Positions 6,337 to 8,732 of a stretch of 8,732 nt of DNA are shown here, piece after piece (within the stretch, counting starts at the first letter, position 1; each line of letters begins with the position of its first letter). The DNA is taken from assembly GCA_027029065.1 (NCBI GenBank), contig JALVGO010000232.1, forward strand, positions 1 through 8,732, in the 5' to 3' direction. The translations under genes were made by a program, and so were the position numbers. The notes beneath the pieces were generated by a model. That model saw only the letters and a program-made list of their open reading frames with translations, did not search any database and had not been told where the DNA came from. This DNA is from Sulfurovum sp. Its GTDB lineage: Bacteria; Campylobacterota; Campylobacteria; Campylobacterales; Sulfurovaceae.

Positions 6337-8547
6337 CTAATGATGGAAAAGGCTCCCGTTTGTATTTTCTAACACATATCCCATATTCTTGTATGCTTTG
6401 GAGCGTTTAGTGAAACTGGCACGCAGCATAGGCATAAGTTCATCTACAAAATCTATGGCAACGCACCGCTGTCCTCTTCTTCCAATACGTCCTAGATACT
6501 GTATCACACGCCCAGAAAAAGATACTGGCATCGTAAAGACTATAGCATCCAAATGTGAAAAATCAATTCCCTCACCAATATAGCTGCTGGTTGAAAGAAT
6601 GATTCTGGAATCTTGTGCCTCTTTTATTGCAGTCTTTTGCATCTTTTGGCTCAATCCGCCATGAATCAAAACGGAGTGAATACCTTTTGCATCAAGCATA
6701 TGGTAAAGGATATTGAGATGTTCAATACGATCACTGAGTATCAGGATATTTCGATCCGATAACTTTTGTATTTCGTGTACGATAAGTTTGTTGCGTACTT
6801 CATCTTCTGCCAGTTCATTCAAAATCGAGGCAAAATCTTCATACATCGATTCAAACCCCGTCTGAATTGTAATAAGTCTATGAGTCTGTAACCGTTTCTG
6901 TTTTTTTTCAAACCCAATCTCCCCACATTGCATGAACATGATCGGGTGCATTCCATCCTGACGTATCGGCGTTGCACTGAGCCCCAGCACATATTTACCC
7001 CTAAAACGCTTGAGCGGTACCTCAAACGATACCGCAGGGATATGATGCACTTCATCAACAATGACTTGCGTATACTCTTCTATGAGTTCCGGTCTGTTCT
7101 TGAGTGACTGTAGTGTCGCTACATCAATAATGGATGAAATCCGTTTCTTGCCTTTGCCCAGTTGTCCGATCTCTTTTAGATCGATTTCAAAGTACTCACT
7201 CAGTCTTTTAACCCACTGCTCCAGCAATATTGTTTTGTGTACCAAGATCAATGTATTGACACTCCGCGTAGAGATGATGGCTGAAGCGATAGCAGTTTTG
7301 CCAAATCCTGGTGGTGCGATCAGCACTCCGTAGTCTTTGCTTACAAGGGCACGAAATGCATCTATCTGCTCTTCTCTCAATTTTAAATAAAACTTCTTTT
7401 TCTTGATAGCATAGACTGACCGTTTGTCTTCAATTGTGAGTGCAGCATCATATTTGTAAAAGAACTGCTGTATTTTGGCAGTAAGTCCTCTTGGGAGAAT
7501 GATATACCGTTCATTAAGATCATAAGAGGTAATTACCCGTGGCGTATTGTAGGTTGATTTACGCAAGTTTTGCCTGATATAAAACTCCGGGTTGGTAAAG
7601 GATGCCATACGTTGCAATCGATTCATTACCTCTTTTGTTAATTGTGCTTTTTCAATATAGAGTGCATCATAAAGTACGGCTTTGGTATATTTTGGAAAAA
7701 CCAGAGGCTTTTCCTCTTTAACATCCCACGGCATGAGATTTGCCTGACCGTTGGTCATATGAACTGCATGTGTTTTTAAAATAGTGTTTAGCTTTTGCGT
7801 AGAAATGCGTTCTGCATTTCGAAGTATCAACCACTGGTCATCATAGGGTATCAGTGTGTCTACATCAACAAAGATGGTCTTGTTCTCACTTCGTGATCCA
7901 TAATGAAGCGGCAGGGCAATCAGGTTGCCAAGTGCGTCCGGTACAACAAAGTCTTGATTGGGGAACATGCGGTCATAGCTTTTCATATCGATACCACTGC
8001 TGATATCCATCGCCCTGGTAAGTATCAAATCCCCAAGACGCCTGACATCAACTGCTCTTACAAGGGTGTCAAAGAAGTACCAGATATGTATACCGTTACC
8101 TGATTTTGATATTTCGAAGAGAGGTGTAAGCTGTAACTTTTGGGAGACGGCATGAATCGCTCGGGCATCTTCTACAAAGCTCTTTTTATCCAGGTCAAGT
8201 ACCAGAAACTTTGTCATCACCTGATCAATAACAGCATAGGTACCAAGTCGTATCTTCCCTTCCAAATGTTTTCGGATTACATCAGGAGTAAGGGGTTTGT
8301 AATCTGCACCCTTATATGTATGGGTTTGGGGAAAATACCCCTTCTTGGTGCCATCACTCTTTACCCAGTACTGCGCATAAACATCTTCTCGTCCGACAAA
8401 GAGCGACTTGAAGAGTGCTATTTTCTCCTCTTTGCTCAGTACAGAATGTGTAGATATCTGCTGCCTTATCGTTTTGATTTCTGCTTCGATGATGGCTTTT
8501 TGTGACTCAAGTGCTTTGAGTTTTTGATAGAGTGTATCTATTTGCAT
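6337..8547 (-). CDS. Primase-helicase fusion (AEP primase + SF2 helicase, TOTE conflict-system type)
   Basis: The protein is 736 residues. Residues 5-31 form a coiled coil. Next comes the motif FKSLFVGREDVYAQYW (46-61), typical of TOTE-type proteins. An archaeo-eukaryotic primase domain follows: catalytic FLVLDLD with Asp118 and Asp120, SGNGIHIW with His154 (149-156), Asp187, and RMFPNQ (193-198) leading into GNLIALPL (207-214). The C-terminal half is a complete SF2 helicase: Q-like motif at 390-396, Walker A APPGFGKT (411-418), DEVHH (498-502), SAT (524-526), motif V GEGID (658-662) and motif VI QYLGRIGRRGQ (683-693). Such fusions are proposed to take part in conflict or defence against foreign DNA; the role is not proven. 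Unlike the relatives I know, it has no cysteine cluster between the GRED motif and the catalytic site (YFPQTHTYKGADYKPLT, 71-87), and no added nuclease domain. The ATG has no clear Shine-Dalgarno. An upstream ORF ends 9 bases away. Confidence 0.88.
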   Translation of the reverse strand: MQIDTLYQKLKALESQKAIIEAEIKTIRQQISTHSVLSKEEKIALFKSLFVGREDVYAQYWVKSDGTKKGYFPQTHTYKGADYKPLTPDVIRKHLEGKIRLGTYAVIDQVMTKFLVLDLDKKSFVEDARAIHAVSQKLQLTPLFEISKSGNGIHIWYFFDTLVRAVDVRRLGDLILTRAMDISSGIDMKSYDRMFPNQDFVVPDALGNLIALPLHYGSRSENKTIFVDVDTLIPYDDQWLILRNAERISTQKLNTILKTHAVHMTNGQANLMPWDVKEEKPLVFPKYTKAVLYDALYIEKAQLTKEVMNRLQRMASFTNPEFYIRQNLRKSTYNTPRVITSYDLNERYIILPRGLTAKIQQFFYKYDAALTIEDKRSVYAIKKKKFYLKLREEQIDAFRALVSKDYGVLIAPPGFGKTAIASAIISTRSVNTLILVHKTILLEQWVKRLSEYFEIDLKEIGQLGKGKKRISSIIDVATLQSLKNRPELIEEYTQVIVDEVHHIPAVSFEVPLKRFRGKYVLGLSATPIRQDGMHPIMFMQCGEIGFEKKQKRLQTHRLITIQTGFESMYEDFASILNELAEDEVRNKLIVHEIQKLSDRNILILSDRIEHLNILYHMLDAKGIHSVLIHGGLSQKMQKTAIKEAQDSRIILSTSSYIGEGIDFSHLDAIVFTMPVSFSGRVIQYLGRIGRRGQRCVAIDFVDELMPMLRASFTKRSKAYKNMGYVLENTNGSLFHH

Positions 8548-8556
8548 GCAATTGTA

Positions 8557-8730
8557 TCAGTATAAAAATCTAAATAAGCATAAAGGTATTTTGTTGCCTG
8601 CACCAATGATGATACCGTCTGCAGCCACATAGCTATCTGGAATGTCTTTGATCTGATCAAAGGCTCTTGTCTTTCTGACCGTACCGATCTTCGTCTCTTC
8701 ACAATATACATAGTAAATGTTTATAGTCAT
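8557..8730 (-). CDS. Small ORF at the window edge, possibly partial, unknown function
   Basis: A 57-residue ORF runs from an ATG at 8728-8730, two bases from the window end, to a TGA at 8557-8559. It begins MTINIYYVYCEETKIGTVRK and the first 47 residues look protein-like, whereas the last ten (PLCLFRFLY region) are AT-rich and look like read-through into intergenic DNA. It shares the reading frame with the primase-helicase, separated by the TGA and three codons (TAC AAT TGC). Its start cannot be confirmed because the upstream sequence is missing; it may be the 3' part of a longer gene. I recognise no family. Confidence 0.45.
   Translation of the reverse strand: MTINIYYVYCEETKIGTVRKTRAFDQIKDIPDSYVAADGIIIGAGNKIPLCLFRFLY
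8559..8564 (-). promoter_or_regulatory. Candidate -10 element TATACT just before the primase-helicase start
   Basis: TATACT lies 11 bases before the ATG at 8547 on the minus strand. A start of transcription at the usual distance would be about 5 bases before the ATG, giving a nearly leaderless message. No -35 match is visible. The absence of a Shine-Dalgarno in the preceding 20 bases is consistent with this but does not prove it. Confidence 0.3.
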
Positions 8731-8732
8731 TT

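Overview
The window looks like chromosome from a Campylobacterota (epsilonproteobacterial) sulfur-oxidiser type organism, Sulfurovum/Sulfurimonas-like. This rests on AT-rich intergenic DNA, AT-rich -10-dominated promoters, the style of the DUF4143 ATPase C-terminus (…PLWLFGFLY), and the mix of a Tat-dependent GMC dehydrogenase with small beta-barrel and lipoprotein genes. The genus is an inference; no rRNA or marker gene is present.

Layout. (1) 60-2248, plus strand: a two-gene, translationally coupled unit encoding a Tat-exported gluconate-2-dehydrogenase subunit-3-like protein and a large GMC flavoprotein with a three-cysteine cluster. Together they should form a periplasmic FAD dehydrogenase; the usual cytochrome c subunit is not seen. 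(2) 2249-2692: a convergent gap holding a small minus-strand gene for a 55-residue exported protein (2296-2463) and a promoter for the next unit. (3) 2693-4095, plus strand: a compact operon of a MORN-repeat lipoprotein, a YgjP/DUF45-type zinc metallopeptidase and a membrane-anchored zinc-ribbon protein, with a recognisable sigma70 promoter. (4) 4179-4814, minus strand: an outer-membrane beta-barrel protein behind a perfect TTGACA/TATAAT promoter with an 18-bp dyad just upstream. (5) 5050-6237, minus strand: an AAA ATPase of the AAA_14/DUF4143 type, with its own promoter flanked by two copies of a 14-bp palindromic repeat. (6) 6337-8547, minus strand: a 736-residue fusion of an archaeo-eukaryotic primase domain and an SF2 helicase, related to the TOTE conflict-system family. 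Nine bases upstream is a short ORF (8557-8730) that reaches the window edge.

How the genes relate. The three plus-strand operon genes are probably co-expressed cell-envelope functions. The ATPase and the primase-helicase are adjacent and co-oriented, but a promoter lies between them, so a joint function is not shown. The best candidate for an unusual system is the primase-helicase: it keeps all catalytic motifs of both enzymes but lacks the cysteine cluster I expect in its relatives. I do not see clear evidence for a complete new multi-gene system, and there is no CRISPR array, insertion sequence, rRNA or tRNA gene.
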